Assembly: GCA_037127315.1 (NCBI GenBank)
Contig: JBBBDQ010000403.1
Coordinates: 62,001-126,000 of the forward strand
Length of the DNA: 64,000 nt
DNA from: Ascarosepion bandense
Lineage: Eukaryota > Mollusca > Cephalopoda > Sepiida > Sepiidae
Direction of reading: 5' to 3'
The stretch's first letter is position 1. Each line of letters starts with the position of its first letter. This document shows, one piece after another, positions 62,117 through 64,000 of the stretch. The notes under the pieces are model-generated. The model was not told the DNA's origin. It did not search any database and was given only the letters and a program-made list of their open reading frames with translations. Position numbers and translations under genes: made by a program.

Positions 62117-62140
62117 AGTGGCTTTTCTAAGCAGATTTTT
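62117..62140 (+). other. Possible CEP350 exon start interrupted by an LTR
   Basis: A good acceptor (TTTTTATTGGCAG, ends 62116) follows the last firm exon. In the required phase 0 the frame reads SGFSKQIF and then runs into a probable LTR beginning at about 62140, meeting a stop at about 62162. It could be a true exon broken by the LTR, a microexon using the GTAACA at the LTR start as donor, or chance. I cannot decide. Confidence 0.25.
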
Positions 62141-63010
62141 GTAACACCCCAACGGACGGTCTGAACAATTTCTCCGGTGGCCGTTTTCCACGCTGTGATG
62201 TTTGCTGGGAGTTTGTTGAAAATGTTGGAGCCTCAAGCTGGGGGTACAAGATTGAACTATAAGGAACGAACTTCCACAACTTGGATGAGTTGAAAGGATG
62301 CTTTATTTCGTTTAGAGTTAGCCTTTTCGGTTGGGGCAGGCGAATGTGACACATAGCTCTAACTCTAATTAATGGGGATCAACAAATCCGAACTGATCGA
62401 AACCAGACGAACGGAGGTTCACTTCACTCAACTGACTGACTGACTTAACTCCACTGACTCTATTTATTTAAAATTAATCTGGAAATGCTTTAGACCACCG
62501 GTGATAAACATTGGCGACTGCAAGTCCAAAATTTCAGGGTACTTAAATTTTCCTTCTTTTGATGTGTAAACATCTTGCGGACTTAGTATTTTTTTCAGGA
62601 TTTTTTTTTTTATCTTTTTATCTTAATAAAGCTTCTGCCGGAAAATTCTTAATGTGTGGTCAAGATACAGTAAAAGACAGCCTTTGACCTGGTCATTCGA
62701 AAACCCACTTCCCGAACTCTATTTCCTGAACTTTATCTCTTTATCACATTATATCACCGCGTCAAGAGTCAAATATTTACCAGAAGAGTGGTAGGATTTA
62801 AAACAGTAATCTGATACTCTTTTCTCATCCACAATTTTCCTCATAAAAGAAAAAGCGTTTATTTATTTATTTTCTCTCTTTTTCACTTTTGTTAAAACAA
62901 AACATATTTTTAATCTATTTTCTATTCTTAACCATTTTCTATTTTAATCTATTATAATAAAATACATATTTTACAAAGCACCTTAATATACGCCTAGTTA
63001 TCGTGTCACA
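62140..63010. mobile_element. Probable solo LTR
   Basis: Begins TGTAACACC and ends CGTGTCACA, so the ends form an imperfect TG...CA inverted repeat. It is flanked by TTTT on both sides (ATTTT if the last A is counted). About 870 bp with a GC-richer first third. No coding sequence of an internal region is nearby. Solo LTR is the simplest reading; the family is unknown. Confidence 0.5.
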
Positions 63011-63289
63011 TTTTAATATCGTTTACAATATCAAAAAGTTCATCATTGTGATGAAACTTTGGTTGATGTTGCCACACCCAAGTAAATGATTCAAGGTAGA
63101 AAGTTCCCAAAAATTGAAATCAATAAAAGTAACAATTTCTATGAATGTTCATCTTTTTGTACAAAACATTTTTGGGTGATAGGTTGCACTGCTAAGGTGA
63201 GTTTTAATTCTCTTAATTTATGTTTTCTATTTTGTTTCATGTTCGATTAAGTGTGATTATAACATTATGAAATGTACTTTCCTTTATAT

Positions 63290-64000
63290 TGTATTTGTCC
63301 AGTGGTAGTCATTTATCTTTCATAGCAAGAGCTGCCTTACCCTGACTGCTTGGGCATTTATATAGCCTTTGTCTTAGCTGTGCTTAGCAGTCATTTACAT
63401 ATCACTTCTTTTTCTTGTGACATGTCCCTTCAGGACGTAGGCGATCATGAACTTCCACTTGACCCTGTCTCTTGTTTCCTCCTGGTATCTTTTCCAAACC
63501 CCACTCTGCCATCCATTTGCTCAAGCCTATAAAATATGTCTCACACTGCTTTCCCCTGTCTCTCTTTCCCTTTATCCGTCATGTAAGTGTTAGATTCTCT
63601 AGGCCCTCCTTTCTCATTACGTGTCCCATGAATCTCAGCTGTCTCTTCCTGATGCTAAGTATGAGTTTTCTTCTCATTTGCATCCTCTCCAACACCTCAT
63701 TGTTGCTCATGTGCTTAGTCTATGGTATTCTCAGCATCCTTCTGTAGAACTACATTTCTGCTGCCTCAAGCCTCTCCTTCCTCCTTGAGGAGATTGTCCA
63801 ACATTCACTGCCATACAGAAGGACAGATATCACATAGCAGTCCATCACTCTTTTCTTTGTTTCCAATGAGATTTTCCAGTCTCTCAGTACTCTGGTTAGC
63901 TTTTAAAATGCATTCTTGACCATGCCAGTGCGTCTTCAGATATAAATGTCACACTTTCCATCCTCTGTCAGAATGCTTCTCAGGTATTTAAATTTTTTTT
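63290..64000 (-). mobile_element. LINE RT C-terminal relic, runs off the window
   Basis: On the minus strand: a SECWTI-like segment, RRMLRIP, SNNEVLERMQMRRKLILSIR, then RQLRFMGHVMRKEGLENLTL and a Gly/Lys-rich end. This is the C-terminal part of a non-LTR reverse transcriptase of the type with a GHVMRKEGLE motif. The copy at 15000-15520 is the same family. Confidence 0.78.

Noticed and set aside
1..64000. CRISPR arrays, operons, ribosome-binding sites or phage features
   Set aside because: The window is animal DNA with spliced exons; the regular repeats are microsatellites and retroelements.

Overview
The window looks like one 64 kb piece of a large, AT-rich, intron- and repeat-rich animal genome, most likely a cephalopod and probably an octopod. 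This is an inference from four things: very long introns, several tRNA-derived SINE families with the layout known from octopus, decayed non-LTR and LTR retrotransposons, and a conserved metazoan centrosomal gene split over tens of kilobases. Nothing bacterial or viral-genomic is present.

The only host gene I can support runs left to right: the N-terminal half of a CEP350 (centrosome-associated protein 350) orthologue. I recognise 18 coding exons between 9283 and 60783, with GT/AG borders and mostly consistent phases. Four conserved blocks fix the identity: a basic LDKLREKIKRQ block (26253-26306), a block around KVRKIST (28578-28838), a block around SSWREGQ (38782-38973), and a charged helix with VRHYNSEEVRKFI (44295-44551). 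A DDDLPG block followed by an IQ motif (60007-60783) closes the visible part. The 5' exons and the C-terminal half, including the CAP-Gly domain of the family, lie outside the window. The protein is expected at the centrosome and pericentriolar satellites, anchoring microtubules.

Layout. 1-9282: upstream DNA or 5' intron, with LINE and SINE relics. 9283-14369: exons 1-3, with a 5S-tRNA SINE, a LINE-derived short element and two old SINEs between them. 14370-26252: an 11.9 kb intron holding a Ty3/gypsy pol relic, LINE 3' ends, the best 5S-tRNA composite SINE, a second gypsy relic in reverse and a palindrome. 26253-34257: exons 4-9. 34258-38781: an intron filled by an I/Jockey-type LINE with a SINE nested in it. 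38782-54550: exons 10-15, with LINE 3' ends, a Tc1/mariner relic and a 2.6 kb reverse LINE. 54551-60783: exons 16-18, with a mariner copy with intact terminal repeats, a LINE 5' half, a gypsy tail and a large inverted repeat. 60784-64000: LINE relics and a probable solo LTR.

The repeats are connected. A dominant LINE family ends in a GCTTGGGGTGAAATGATTAAA-type tail. A roughly 200 bp element carries both the 5' and the 3' end of that LINE and so looks like its non-autonomous derivative. A second small-element lineage is transcribed from Pol III promoters, either a tRNA-like head alone or a 5S-rRNA head joined to the tRNA head. Several long inverted repeats lie in CEP350 introns and should fold into double-stranded RNA in the pre-mRNA.
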